A stretch of DNA of 10,394 nt from CAZHAM01 sp964530415 (GCA_964530415.1 CAZHAM010000022.1:1-10394), one strand, 5' to 3'. Positions 1 to 6,878 are shown, counted from the stretch's first letter. Translations and numbers: made by a program. The notes: generated by a model from the sequence alone, not told the origin.

Positions 1-377
1 AAATTATATAAGTACTGATAAAGTTCTATGCCTAGCGATATTGCGGATGCTTTTGCAACGGCCAAAGACACCGACAAAATACTATTTCCTCCTAAGTGTC
101 TCTTATTTGGTGTTCCGTCCATTTCGATCAACATTTTGTCCAGAACCGCCTGCTCAAATGGATTTTCGTTTTTTAAAGCGTCGTTAATTACGGTCGTAAC
201 TATCTCAACTGATTTTTCGGGATTTATGTAAATTGCTTCGTTTTCACCTTTTGAAGCTCCGTCAGGAATCGACTGCTCGCCTATTGAGCCATCGCTCAAC
301 TCAACGGAGGTCATAATGGTCCAATCACCGCGCGAGTTTATAATCTTATGGCAGTTAATAGATTTAATTTTCGGCAT
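1..377 (-). CDS. Enolase-like protein, N-terminal part (cut by window edge)
   Basis: Partial gene: 125 codons plus two bases read leftward from the ATG at 377, running off the window. The translation matches the enolase N-terminal domain: INSRGDWT (residues 13-20) corresponds to the usual DSRGNPT, IPDGASKGENEA (37-48) to PSGASTGEHEA, and MDGTPNKRHLGGNSILSVSLAVAKA (86-110, split here only for naming) to the DGTPNK / GANAILGVSLA block. Enolase interconverts 2-phosphoglycerate and PEP in the cytoplasm. The loop serine that coordinates the second magnesium in known enolases is kept (S42). Neighbouring positions differ: D39 for Ser, K43 for Thr, D18-W19 for Asn-Pro. The segment between residues 48 and 86 looks about a dozen residues shorter than in E. 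coli enolase. The catalytic barrel lies outside the window. It follows PEP synthase by 12 bases, so the two are probably co-transcribed; only a weak GAG lies before the ATG. A divergent enolase or an enolase-superfamily paralogue are both possible. Confidence 0.85.
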   Translation of the reverse strand, partial: MPKIKSINCHKIINSRGDWTIMTSVELSDGSIGEQSIPDGASKGENEAIYINPEKSVEIVTTVINDALKNENPFEQAVLDKMLIEMDGTPNKRHLGGNSILSVSLAVAKASAISLGIELYQYLYN

Positions 378-389
378 GCAGATCTCAAA

Positions 390-2660
390 CTATTTTTTTG
401 AAGCTTTTTTCCTTAGAATCTTTTTTTCTGCTTCGTAAACTATCATTCTGGTTTTTTCAATTACGTCCGGACTTACCGAAACAGATGTGACTCCCCAATC
501 AACTAGCATCTCTACCATTTCTGGATAAACGGACGGTGCCTGACCACAAACTGAGCATGTGACTTTTCTACGCCTACATGTTGTTACAATTTTTTCCAAA
601 GATTTAAGTACTGACGGATCCATTTCGTTGTAAACGTCGGCAACCTTTTCGTTGTCGCGGTCAACTCCTAATGTAAGCATTGTTAAATCGTTTGTCCCGA
701 TTGAAACTCCGTCCACTCCTTCGTCAATAAACTCGTCTAAAAGTATTACATTTGAAGGAATTTCGACCATCATCCAAAATTTAAACATTCCGCTTCGTCT
801 TAGCCCAAAACTTGCCATTAGTTTTTTTACTTCTCTCAATTGATCCAGAGTTCGTACAAAAGGCATCATAACCCAAAGGTTCTTGTAACCTAACTTGTTA
901 CGAACGTTTTTAATTGCTTCGACTTCCATTTTAAAGACATCTGCATTTTGAAGGTATCTGTGTGTTCCTCTAAACCCAATCATTGGGTTTGGTTCTGTTG
1001 TAGATTCAAATTCAGCGGCACCTTTTAAATTGGCGTATTCATTTGTTCTAAAGTCCGTAAATCTGTAAACAACCGGCCTTGGATTAAAGGCTTTTGCAAA
1101 TTTCTCTAAGTCGTCGGTAATTCTTTGGATGAATTCTTTTTGCTTTTTATCTTTAATTATTTTTCTAGGGTGAGTTCCGATTTGAGCCATAATAAACTCT
1201 GCGCGCAATAACCCGACTCCGTCAACGTTTCGTGCGGACATTTCTGGGGCAAGTTCGGGTTCGGCTAAATTCAAATAAATTTTTGTAGCAGTTTTGAGTT
1301 TTGTTGTATCGATTTTTGGAGCTTCGGATTCTCTTTCGATTGTAATGTTTCCTTCAAAGACTTTGCCAGATGAACCGTCTACCGTTATTATTTCGCCCGG
1401 TTTTAAAACTTTTGTTGCGTGCTCGGTACCTACAATTGCAGGAACGCCTAGTTCACGACTAACAATGGCTGCGTGGCTTGTTCTACCGCCTAAATCGGTT
1501 ACAATGGCGCGTGCCTTCTTCATAGCCGGTACATAATCTGGATTTGTCATCTCGGCAACCAATATGTCTCCGTCTTTAACTTTTTCTATTTCGCTTGGAC
1601 CTGAAACAATTGTGACTCCTCCAGTTGCTATTCCCGGTGAGGCGGCTAACCCCTCAAGTAATAAGGTGATGCCTTTTTTATTATCCAACACCAGCTCGGT
1701 TTCTTTTTGTTTTAATGTGGTTACCGGTCTGGACTGTACAATGTAAATTTTTCCATCCTCAATACCCCATTCAATATCCTGCGGGTGCTTATAATGGTCT
1801 TCGATCTTCATTCCGACCTTAGCCAAATCAACAGCAAGTTTGTTTGTTATCTTTTGTTTATTTTGAAACTTTTTTGATACAGGTATATTTCCGGCTAAAG
1901 TTAATTGCCAATCCTGCTTACTCACAAATCTATACGTAATCTTTCGCGTTTTCTTGTTGATAATATACTGATCCGGGGTAATCTCACCGGAAACAACGGG
2001 CTGACCTAGTCCATACGCGGCCTCAACTGAAACTTCTTCCTGATTATTTGTCAGCGGATTTACCGTAAACATAATCCCTGAAAAATCTGATTGAACCATT
2101 AACTGAACAGGCACTGCGATCCCTACTTTTGTGTGCGAGTAACCGTTTTGAACTCGATAATAAATTGCTCTTGCTTCAAAAAGAGATGCCCAGCATTTTT
2201 GAACGTGCTTAACAACATCTTTATAACCTTTAATATTTAAATAAGTCTCCTGTTGGCCGGCAAAAGAAGCATCGGGTAAATCCTCTGCTGTTGCCGATGA
2301 TCTCACTGCCACATACCTGTCTGATTCACCACAAAGCTCGTGGTACATAGTTTTAATCTCTTCAGCCAGTTCATTGGGCATCTCGGCCGCTAGAATGGCT
2401 GTTTTAATATTTTTTGAGGCTTCCTGAAGATCTTTTGAGTTCTCAACGTCTAAACCTTTAACTTCGGTGAGAATTTTGTTTTTAAGTGAAGTTGTCTTTA
2501 TAAAATCGAAGTATGCGGTGGATGTGACCACAAATCCAAGTGGTACCGGGATTTTGGCGTACACCATTTCTCCTAAATTTGCACCCTTACCACCAACGTA
2601 AGGAATGTCTGTTTTTCTAATATCTTTAAATTGTAAGGTTCTGGCAGTTTTCTTATTCAT
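390..2660 (-). CDS. ppsA: Phosphoenolpyruvate synthase (pyruvate, water dikinase)
   Basis: Converts pyruvate, ATP and water to PEP, AMP and phosphate, the entry step of gluconeogenesis, in the cytoplasm. Numbered from the ATG at 2660 (756 aa), the domains are in normal order. The nucleotide-binding domain has GGKGANLGEM (23-32) and RSSATAEDLPDASFAGQQET (120-139). The swivelling phosphohistidine domain has GGRTSHAAI, with H396 as the phosphorylated residue. The C-terminal PEP/pyruvate barrel has GFRGTHRYLQ (562-571), VEIPSN (632-637), SIGTNDLTMLTLGVDRD (653-669) and CSVCGQAP, with C705 as the expected acid/base cysteine. The length is close to E. coli PpsA (792 aa) and no key residue is missing. 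The open frame extends two codons upstream to a TTG at 2666, preceded by AGG at seven bases. I prefer the ATG because a good promoter ends six bases before it. The gene lies between the phosphohexomutase and enolase-like genes, consistent with a gluconeogenic role. Confidence 0.96.
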   Translation of the reverse strand: MNKKTARTLQFKDIRKTDIPYVGGKGANLGEMVYAKIPVPLGFVVTSTAYFDFIKTTSLKNKILTEVKGLDVENSKDLQEASKNIKTAILAAEMPNELAEEIKTMYHELCGESDRYVAVRSSATAEDLPDASFAGQQETYLNIKGYKDVVKHVQKCWASLFEARAIYYRVQNGYSHTKVGIAVPVQLMVQSDFSGIMFTVNPLTNNQEEVSVEAAYGLGQPVVSGEITPDQYIINKKTRKITYRFVSKQDWQLTLAGNIPVSKKFQNKQKITNKLAVDLAKVGMKIEDHYKHPQDIEWGIEDGKIYIVQSRPVTTLKQKETELVLDNKKGITLLLEGLAASPGIATGGVTIVSGPSEIEKVKDGDILVAEMTNPDYVPAMKKARAIVTDLGGRTSHAAIVSRELGVPAIVGTEHATKVLKPGEIITVDGSSGKVFEGNITIERESEAPKIDTTKLKTATKIYLNLAEPELAPEMSARNVDGVGLLRAEFIMAQIGTHPRKIIKDKKQKEFIQRITDDLEKFAKAFNPRPVVYRFTDFRTNEYANLKGAAEFESTTEPNPMIGFRGTHRYLQNADVFKMEVEAIKNVRNKLGYKNLWVMMPFVRTLDQLREVKKLMASFGLRRSGMFKFWMMVEIPSNVILLDEFIDEGVDGVSIGTNDLTMLTLGVDRDNEKVADVYNEMDPSVLKSLEKIVTTCRRRKVTCSVCGQAPSVYPEMVEMLVDWGVTSVSVSPDVIEKTRMIVYEAEKKILRKKASKK

Positions 2661-2695
2661 AGTCAAAGTATAACCTAGGTCATTTGTTCGAACAA
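2661..2695 (-). promoter_or_regulatory. Predicted leaderless promoter of ppsA
   Basis: Read on the minus strand: TTGTTC (2695-2690) as -35, a 17-base spacer, TATACT (2672-2667) as -10 with five of six consensus bases, then six bases (TTGACT) to the ATG at 2660. A start site about seven bases past the -10 would fall on the A of the ATG, giving a leaderless mRNA. The -35 matches consensus only in TTG. This would let ppsA be expressed separately from the upstream mutase gene, whose stop is at 2700. Confidence 0.45.
2684..2695. repeat. 12-bp perfect palindrome overlapping the ppsA -35
   Basis: TTGTTCGAACAA is a perfect inverted repeat in the short gap between the mutase stop and ppsA. It covers the predicted -35 hexamer of ppsA completely, the position expected for a repressor operator. 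No protein partner can be named, and a palindrome of this length can occur by chance. Confidence 0.3.
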
Positions 2696-2699
2696 CCTG

Positions 2700-4094
2700 C
2701 TAAATGTACTTAACGGAGTTTAGATCTAGTGTTTTATATTTGGATAACAGGTGTAAAACTTTATCTAATATTTCTTCCAACTCTTTTTTATCTTTTCCTT
2801 CAGCTCTTAGGGTTAAAAAGGGGGAAGTGTTTTTAGCTCGTATTAAAAACCACCCAAACTCAGAAATTTTTACCCTCACGCCGTCGATTGTAGAAATTTC
2901 ATTAAACTCGCCCGAGAGTTTAACTGTTTCATAAAAATCTTTAACCAAATCAAATTTTACATTATCCGGACAAGGTATTTGAAATTCGGGTGTTGATTCA
3001 AATTGAGGAAAATCTTTAAAATGAGCTGAAAGTGGTTTTCCATAATCGTCTAAAAATTTAATTAATCTGCACGCAGTATAAAGCCCGTCATCAAATCCAT
3101 AGTAATCATCGGCAAAAAAGAAATGTCCCGAATACTCCGCCGCTAAATCGGCTTCTTTTTGTAATGTTTTGGGAATAAAGTAGGTTCTGCCTGTTCTCAT
3201 CATCTCAGAATGGCCGCCAAACTTAGTTATCATGCTTTCGACAATGCTCGAACATTTTACATCGTATAAAAATTTCGCATCCTTTTTCTTTGAGCAAATA
3301 TCCTTGGCAAATAAAATCAACAGTTTATCAGTCGAAATGTGGTTTCCTTTTTCATCAACGGCCCCAAATCTATCACCATCGCCATCAAACCCAACCCCAA
3401 GATCAGCCTTGCTCTCTAAAACAAGTTTGGATGAATTCTTAATGAAATTGGTATTTTCGGGATCGGGAACACCGTGCGGGAAATCCGGTTCAAAGACACA
3501 CTCGTGCTCAACAATTTCTACACCAATGTTCTTTAATACAACGGGGGCCATTTGACTTGATGCGCTGTTTCCGCAATTTACAGCTACTTTAAATTTATTT
3601 TTAATTTTAAACATGTCAGAAAGTTCTTTTACGTAAAATTTATTTAAGTCTTTTATTAAAACTTCGCCTTTCCCTGTTGCAAATTCTTCACTTAAAACGA
3701 TCTTGTTAACTTCTTTATACTCTGAGTTTGTAAATGGCATCGCGTGTGAATAATCTACTTTAAAACCATTGTATTCTTTTGGATTATGGCTTGCGGTGAT
3801 GTTTATCCCTGCCTGAACTCCTTCGAGAAAAGTAAAATAATGTAGTGCAGGCTGAGACGTAATTCCTACATACGTTACACTTGCTCCTGTTGAAACCAAG
3901 CCTTCTATCATTGCTTCGGCTAAAGGATGAGAACTGCCCCTTGAGTCATGGCCGATTACAATTGATTTTATGTTTTTTTTAAGAAGAAAGGTTCCAAGTG
4001 CTTTTCCGAGATAAAGAAAATTCTCTTTATTAATTTGATCGGGGTAAATCCCTCTTACATCATATTCTCGAAAAATTTCTATAGGCAGATTCAT
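2700..4094 (-). CDS. Phosphomannomutase/phosphoglucomutase
   Basis: A 464-aa alpha-D-phosphohexomutase that interconverts hexose 6-phosphate and hexose 1-phosphate, supplying precursors for sugar nucleotides. It starts with IFREYDVRGIYPDQ (7-20), typical of the bacterial PMM/PGM branch. The catalytic phosphoserine loop is TASHNP (100-105, S102). The magnesium loop is DGDGDR (237-242). The sugar-binding loop is EYSGH (320-324, usually EMSGH). The C-terminal phosphate-binding loop is RAKNTSPFLTLRAEG (419-433). All four active-site loops are present and the length is normal. An upstream in-frame extension to 4208 exists but overlaps the histidine kinase gene by over 100 bases and adds no homologous sequence, so the ATG at 4094 is chosen. 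That leaves 10 bases after the kinase stop, indicating co-transcription; no Shine-Dalgarno site is evident. Whether glucose or mannose is the main substrate cannot be read from the sequence. Confidence 0.96.
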   Translation of the reverse strand: MNLPIEIFREYDVRGIYPDQINKENFLYLGKALGTFLLKKNIKSIVIGHDSRGSSHPLAEAMIEGLVSTGASVTYVGITSQPALHYFTFLEGVQAGINITASHNPKEYNGFKVDYSHAMPFTNSEYKEVNKIVLSEEFATGKGEVLIKDLNKFYVKELSDMFKIKNKFKVAVNCGNSASSQMAPVVLKNIGVEIVEHECVFEPDFPHGVPDPENTNFIKNSSKLVLESKADLGVGFDGDGDRFGAVDEKGNHISTDKLLILFAKDICSKKKDAKFLYDVKCSSIVESMITKFGGHSEMMRTGRTYFIPKTLQKEADLAAEYSGHFFFADDYYGFDDGLYTACRLIKFLDDYGKPLSAHFKDFPQFESTPEFQIPCPDNVKFDLVKDFYETVKLSGEFNEISTIDGVRVKISEFGWFLIRAKNTSPFLTLRAEGKDKKELEEILDKVLHLLSKYKTLDLNSVKYI

Positions 4095-4104
4095 ATTTTT
4101 TATA

Positions 4105-4944
4105 TTACTCGTCAAAAAATGGAAGGGTGAAACAGAATTTCGCTCCGTGCGGAATCGCGTCTTCAACCCATATCTGCCCGCCATGCGCTTCGACAATACC
4201 TTTTGCAATAACTAAGCCCAAGCCGGTCCCTTTTGCTGTATTTTTGGAATCGTGAAGCTGTACAAATTTGTGGAAAAGCTTTGGTTTTAAATCATCCGGA
4301 ATTCCTGCTCCGCTGTCGCTAACGCTTATTCTCATTGCGCCATCGAGTCTTTTTGATTCGAGCTTAATCACACCACTCTCGGGTGTGAATTTAATTGAAT
4401 TTGAGATTAAATTATTTAAAACCTGTTTTAGTCTCTCAGGATCAAATAAAAATTCTGGGAGATCTGCCTGCAGGTCGGTGGATAATGTTATCTTTTTTTC
4501 GAGAGCTAAGGTTTTAAAATATTCACTTTCTTCCTGCAAAAGTTTATTTATATTGCTTTTAACTTTTCGTACTTCAAATTTACCTGCTTCGATTTTTGAT
4601 ACATCCAATAAGTCGTTAACGATTCCGAGTAGTCCGGTTGAAGATGTTCTAATTTGTGCTAACAATTTTTCGATATCCTGCCTTGAAAGGTTATCGGCCT
4701 CTTTTATGATTAGGTCAGCAGAACCTCGTATAACAGAAAGGGGGGATCGCAACTCGTGAACAAGCATAGCCAAAAAATCTTCGCGTTCTCTTTGAACTTT
4801 TTCCTGCTCAACTTCGTGTGTTTGGAGTTTATTAAAATCGCCGAAAAGCCGTGAGAGCTTGCGTGATTTGGTTAGGAGAACAACTACAACACCGACAAGA
4901 AAGAGTGTTTCAAATACGAGCAAAATAAGTACAAAATCTTCCAT
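4105..4944 (-). CDS. Membrane-anchored histidine kinase without sensor domain
   Basis: A 279-aa sensor-type kinase that should autophosphorylate and pass phosphate to a response regulator. Numbered from the ATG at 4944, one hydrophobic helix (about residues 4-25) is followed directly by a charged, probably coiled-coil linker (about 30-58). Next comes the dimerisation helix with the H-box FLAMLVHELRSPLS (H63). The ATP-binding domain has the N-box NNLISNSIKF (about 177-186, N182), G1 DSGAGIP (210-216), an F-box LFHKF, and G2 GTGLGL (239-244). There is no extracytoplasmic loop, PAS, GAF or HAMP domain, so the input must come through the single helix, the linker or a partner. A TTG one codon upstream (4947) could also start. 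The gene follows the receiver gene by 43 bases and precedes the phosphohexomutase by 10, suggesting one transcript. Confidence 0.95.
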   Translation of the reverse strand: MEDFVLILLVFETLFLVGVVVVLLTKSRKLSRLFGDFNKLQTHEVEQEKVQREREDFLAMLVHELRSPLSVIRGSADLIIKEADNLSRQDIEKLLAQIRTSSTGLLGIVNDLLDVSKIEAGKFEVRKVKSNINKLLQEESEYFKTLALEKKITLSTDLQADLPEFLFDPERLKQVLNNLISNSIKFTPESGVIKLESKRLDGAMRISVSDSGAGIPDDLKPKLFHKFVQLHDSKNTAKGTGLGLVIAKGIVEAHGGQIWVEDAIPHGAKFCFTLPFFDE

Positions 4945-4952
4945 CAATTATT

Positions 4953-4956
4953 TCCT
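4953..4956 (-). promoter_or_regulatory. Shine-Dalgarno site of the histidine kinase
   Basis: Minus-strand AGGA ends eight bases before the ATG at 4944 (AGGAAATAATTGATG). The spacing is good for the ATG and tighter (five bases) for the TTG at 4947, which favours the ATG. Confidence 0.6.
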
Positions 4957-4987
4957 ATAAGTCAGTTCTACTTAATTCTGCCGATTA

Positions 4988-5389
4988 TTAATTTGTAACC
5001 TTAACAGGAGAGTTTGTGGATTCTCCCAAAAAGGAAGCAATTTTATCGGGCAGCTCTGAAGGTACCACATTATATTTCATTAAATACTCGTCAGCACCAA
5101 GTTCCATTGCACGGTTAATATTGTCGTCTGTGCCAAAGTTTGTAAGCATAATAACCTTGATCGACTTGGTTTCATCCGATTCCTTTAATTCCTGAAGAAC
5201 ATCTAGACCGCTCATTCCGGGCAAGATGATGTCCAAAAGAACTAAATTGGGCTGAATTTCTTTAATTTTCTCAAAAGCCTGGGAGCCTTCTGATACGTGA
5301 ATAACCTCGTAACCTTTCATAGTTAGTGCCGAGGAGAATAAGTTGTAAAATCCCTCATCATCTTCGACGAATAAAATCTTTTTAGCCAT
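4988..5389 (-). CDS. Receiver-only response regulator
   Basis: A 133-aa single REC domain with no output domain. The canonical residues are all present: acidic pair D10-D11 in LFVEDDEG, phospho-acceptor D53 in LVLLDIILPG, switch T83 in IMLTN, and invariant K105 in EYLMK. The last ten or so residues (ESTNSPVKVTN) form a short polar tail that does not resemble a DNA-binding domain. Proteins of this shape act by protein contact (CheY or Spo0F style) or as relays, so calling this a transcription factor would be unjustified. The histidine kinase directly downstream is the obvious phosphodonor. It heads the leftward run and is divergent from the LCP gene across 80 bases. There is no Shine-Dalgarno site before the ATG, in line with the leaderless promoter predicted here. 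Confidence 0.95.
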   Translation of the reverse strand: MAKKILFVEDDEGFYNLFSSALTMKGYEVIHVSEGSQAFEKIKEIQPNLVLLDIILPGMSGLDVLQELKESDETKSIKVIMLTNFGTDDNINRAMELGADEYLMKYNVVPSELPDKIASFLGESTNSPVKVTN

Positions 5390-5424
5390 AACTTAGTATT
5401 ACACAAAAAACGTACTTTGATCAA
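5390..5424 (-). promoter_or_regulatory. Predicted leaderless promoter of the response regulator operon
   Basis: Read on the minus strand: TTGATC (5424-5419) as -35, a 17-base spacer, TAATAC (5401-5396) as a weak -10, then six bases (TAAGTT) to the ATG at 5389. An overlapping TGTAAT (5403-5398) fits the -10 consensus better but has only a 15-base spacer. Either choice places transcription start at or within a few bases of the ATG. The -35 lies inside the 8-bp palindrome TTGATCAA (5417-5424). The gene must start a transcript because its upstream neighbour is divergent. Confidence 0.4.
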
Positions 5425-5433
5425 TAGAACTGA

Positions 5434-5469
5434 TTGACTTAATTTGAGTTATTACACTATCCTTATCAA
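5434..5469 (+). promoter_or_regulatory. Predicted leaderless promoter of the LCP gene
   Basis: TTGACT (5434-5439, five of six -35 consensus bases), an 18-base spacer, TATCCT (5458-5463, four of six -10 bases), then six bases (TATCAA) to the ATG at 5470. A start site seven bases past the -10 would be the A of the ATG. There is no Shine-Dalgarno site; the bases before the ATG include ATCCTT, which is the opposite of one. Confidence 0.45.
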
Positions 5470-6489
5470 ATGCGTAGAATTTTTTTCGCAATACTGACTG
5501 TTTTGCTCTTTATTGCGGTTGCCGGCTACTCATATACCTATGTCGGAGGCCAAAGAATCAAAAATTTAAAGGTTTTAAGCCCGATTATTAAAGAAACTGG
5601 ATCCTCAAATCTAGATGTTTTTAATATCGACACCTCCCCAAAATCTGAGCTGAATAACTCTGATGTTATAAGCGTGCTACTTTTGGGAATTGACCGTAGG
5701 AGTAAATTTGAATTCGGGTATAGAACAGATACCATGATTAATCTCATTTTTAACAAAAAGACAAATGTTGCGCTTTTGGTCTCGGTTCCAAGAGATTTAT
5801 GGTCAGGATACGGTAGGATTAACGCGACTTTTATTGAAAGCGGCTGGGAAGGGCTAGCAGATAGTTTTGGGGAAATAACGGGAATAACTCCTACAAAGTT
5901 TGTTTTAACCGATTTTGAAGATTTTTCGTGGGTTGTGGATGCTATGGGAGGAGTACCTGTTGATGTAGTTACAACATTTACCGACTCTAGCTACCCTGTA
6001 GATGCAACAAAAGGCTACCAAACGGTTTCATTTATTCAGGGACGTGAAGTTTTAACAGGAGAAAGAGCGTTAATATACGCCAGATCCAGAAAAGGAAACA
6101 ATGGCGAGGGAAGCGATTGGATGAGAATGAAAAGACAGCACAATATCTTGAAGGGCATGCTCGACGCTGTAGCGCAACCAAAGAGCTTATTCAACCCAAT
6201 GAATGTAGAGAAAGCACTAACAATGGCCACACAAAACCGCATGGATACCAATATAAACGTTCTTGATGCCGAGTTTTTGTGGGACTTGTACAAGGACAGG
6301 GATAAATACACTATCGAGTCTGTTATTTTAGACGAAGACTTCATCTTTAACCCCCCTATGGAAGATTATGGCGGCGCATGGGTTTTGGTTTCAAGAACGG
6401 GCGGGTATTTAAATTTTCATACAAAAATTTCTAATTTATTAAATGGCATTGAGAATACAGAAATCGAAACTGTTGTCATAAACAACTAA
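5470..6489 (+). CDS. LytR-CpsA-Psr (LCP) family protein
   Basis: A 339-aa membrane-anchored protein. A short cytoplasmic MRR is followed by one hydrophobic helix (about 4-24), a linker, and an extracytoplasmic LCP domain from about residue 66. Family motifs visible are VLLLGIDRR (69-77, D75), RTDTMINL (85-92, R85 and D87), VSVPRDLW (104-111, R108 and D109), the RINA block (116-119), VDAMGGVPVDV (156-166), and GERALIYARSRK (197-208, R205 and R207). A further Arg-rich stretch, MRMKRQ, lies at 218-223. LCP proteins transfer lipid-linked glycopolymers to peptidoglycan or other envelope acceptors, and they were long misnamed transcriptional attenuators. The conserved Asp and Arg residues that bind the pyrophosphate and magnesium are present, so it should be active. 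The roughly 100 residues after the domain hold no family motif I recognise. It is the only plus-strand gene here, between the signalling operon and the division cluster. Confidence 0.93.
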   Translation: MRRIFFAILTVLLFIAVAGYSYTYVGGQRIKNLKVLSPIIKETGSSNLDVFNIDTSPKSELNNSDVISVLLLGIDRRSKFEFGYRTDTMINLIFNKKTNVALLVSVPRDLWSGYGRINATFIESGWEGLADSFGEITGITPTKFVLTDFEDFSWVVDAMGGVPVDVVTTFTDSSYPVDATKGYQTVSFIQGREVLTGERALIYARSRKGNNGEGSDWMRMKRQHNILKGMLDAVAQPKSLFNPMNVEKALTMATQNRMDTNINVLDAEFLWDLYKDRDKYTIESVILDEDFIFNPPMEDYGGAWVLVSRTGGYLNFHTKISNLLNGIENTEIETVVINN

Positions 6490-6491
6490 CT

Positions 6492-6518
6492 TTAAACATT
6501 TTTAAAATGTTTAATTTT
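6492..6518 (+). terminator. AT-only hairpin at the LCP/yraN convergent junction
   Basis: TTAAACATTTT (6492-6502) and AAAATGTTTAA (6504-6514) are perfect 11-bp inverted repeats around a single T. The plus strand continues with TTTT (6515-6518), which is terminator-like for LCP, whose stop ends at 6489. The stem has only one G-C pair per arm and any real loop would open the centre, so it would be a weak terminator. On the minus strand no T tract follows. The element contains the last codons and stop of yraN. Confidence 0.4.
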
Positions 6519-6827
6519 ACTTTCTATAGTTATTAGATCCAATCGCCAATTATTAAAACTGATTTCGGTTTCGGTTTGGAGAAAAATGTTTATCGTTCTC
6601 TTTAAATGAGCTAGTTTTAATCTCGAAAAATTTTCGTACGGAAGTATTTCTGCTTGAGTGCAAGTTTTGACCTCAATAAATACCAAACAATTCTTTGAAT
6701 CATAAGCCACTAAGTCAATTTCCCCGTATGAACAACGCCAATTTTTATAAACAATTCTGTACCCGTGATTAACTATATAATCTTCGGCAACTTTTTCACC
6801 GAAATCTCCAACGGCTTTTTTACTCAC
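6492..6827 (-). CDS. YraN/UPF0102 family endonuclease-like protein
   Basis: A 111-aa protein of the YraN family, which has a restriction-endonuclease-like fold and is usually described as a predicted nuclease linked to DNA processing; its cellular role is not settled. Family features are GDFGEKVAEDYIVNHGYRIV (7-26), NWRCSYGEIDLVAYD (29-43) and LVFIEVKTCT (48-57). E36, D38, E52 and K54 form the PD-(D/E)XK-type catalytic set. Length is typical (about 110-130 aa). The start is a GTG at 6827; no Shine-Dalgarno site is seen, and the in-frame sequence upstream soon meets a TAA. It lies 51 bases after the PBP gene in the same direction, so it may be the last gene of the division transcript. Its stop is two bases from the stop of the convergent LCP gene. 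Confidence 0.93.
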   Translation of the reverse strand: MSKKAVGDFGEKVAEDYIVNHGYRIVYKNWRCSYGEIDLVAYDSKNCLVFIEVKTCTQAEILPYENFSRLKLAHLKRTINIFLQTETEISFNNWRLDLITIESKIKHFKNV

Positions 6828-6841
6828 GATTAAAGTTAACA

Positions 6842-6868
6842 GTTAAAAACAAAAGTTGAATGGTTCAA
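6842..6868 (-). terminator. Possible weak terminator after the PBP gene
   Basis: In the 51-base gap before yraN, the minus strand reads TTGAA-CCA-TTCAA (6868-6856) followed by CTTTTGTTTTTAAC. A five-pair, AT-rich stem with a U-rich tail has the outline of an intrinsic terminator, but it is thermodynamically poor and may be chance. Confidence 0.2.
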
Positions 6869-6878
6869 AATTCTAGTT

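Noticed and set aside
28..231. Plus-strand open frame of 67 codons
   Set aside because: It is antisense to the enolase-like gene, whose minus-strand reading has clear family motifs, and it resembles no known protein.
3232..3555. Plus-strand open frame of 107 codons
   Set aside because: It is antisense to the metal-binding region of the phosphohexomutase, has a Ser/Pro-rich composition typical of reverse-strand reading, and has no start signal.
4095..4112. -10-like TAATAT/TATAAA just before the phosphohexomutase start
   Set aside because: The sequence is AT-rich, no -35 lies at a workable distance, and the gene follows the kinase by 10 bases, so co-transcription is simpler.
4095..4208. N-terminal extension of the phosphohexomutase by 38 residues
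   Set aside because: It lies in a shifted frame over the conserved G2 end of the histidine kinase, adds basic residues unlike the family, and the normal N-terminus begins at the ATG at 4094.
4268..4759. Plus-strand open frame of 163 codons
   Set aside because: It is fully antisense to the histidine kinase, whose H, N, G1, F and G2 boxes establish the coding strand.
6828..6850. TAACTT five bases before the yraN GTG as a fifth leaderless promoter
   Set aside because: The match to -10 is weak, spacing differs from the other four, and no -35 is found 16-18 bases upstream.
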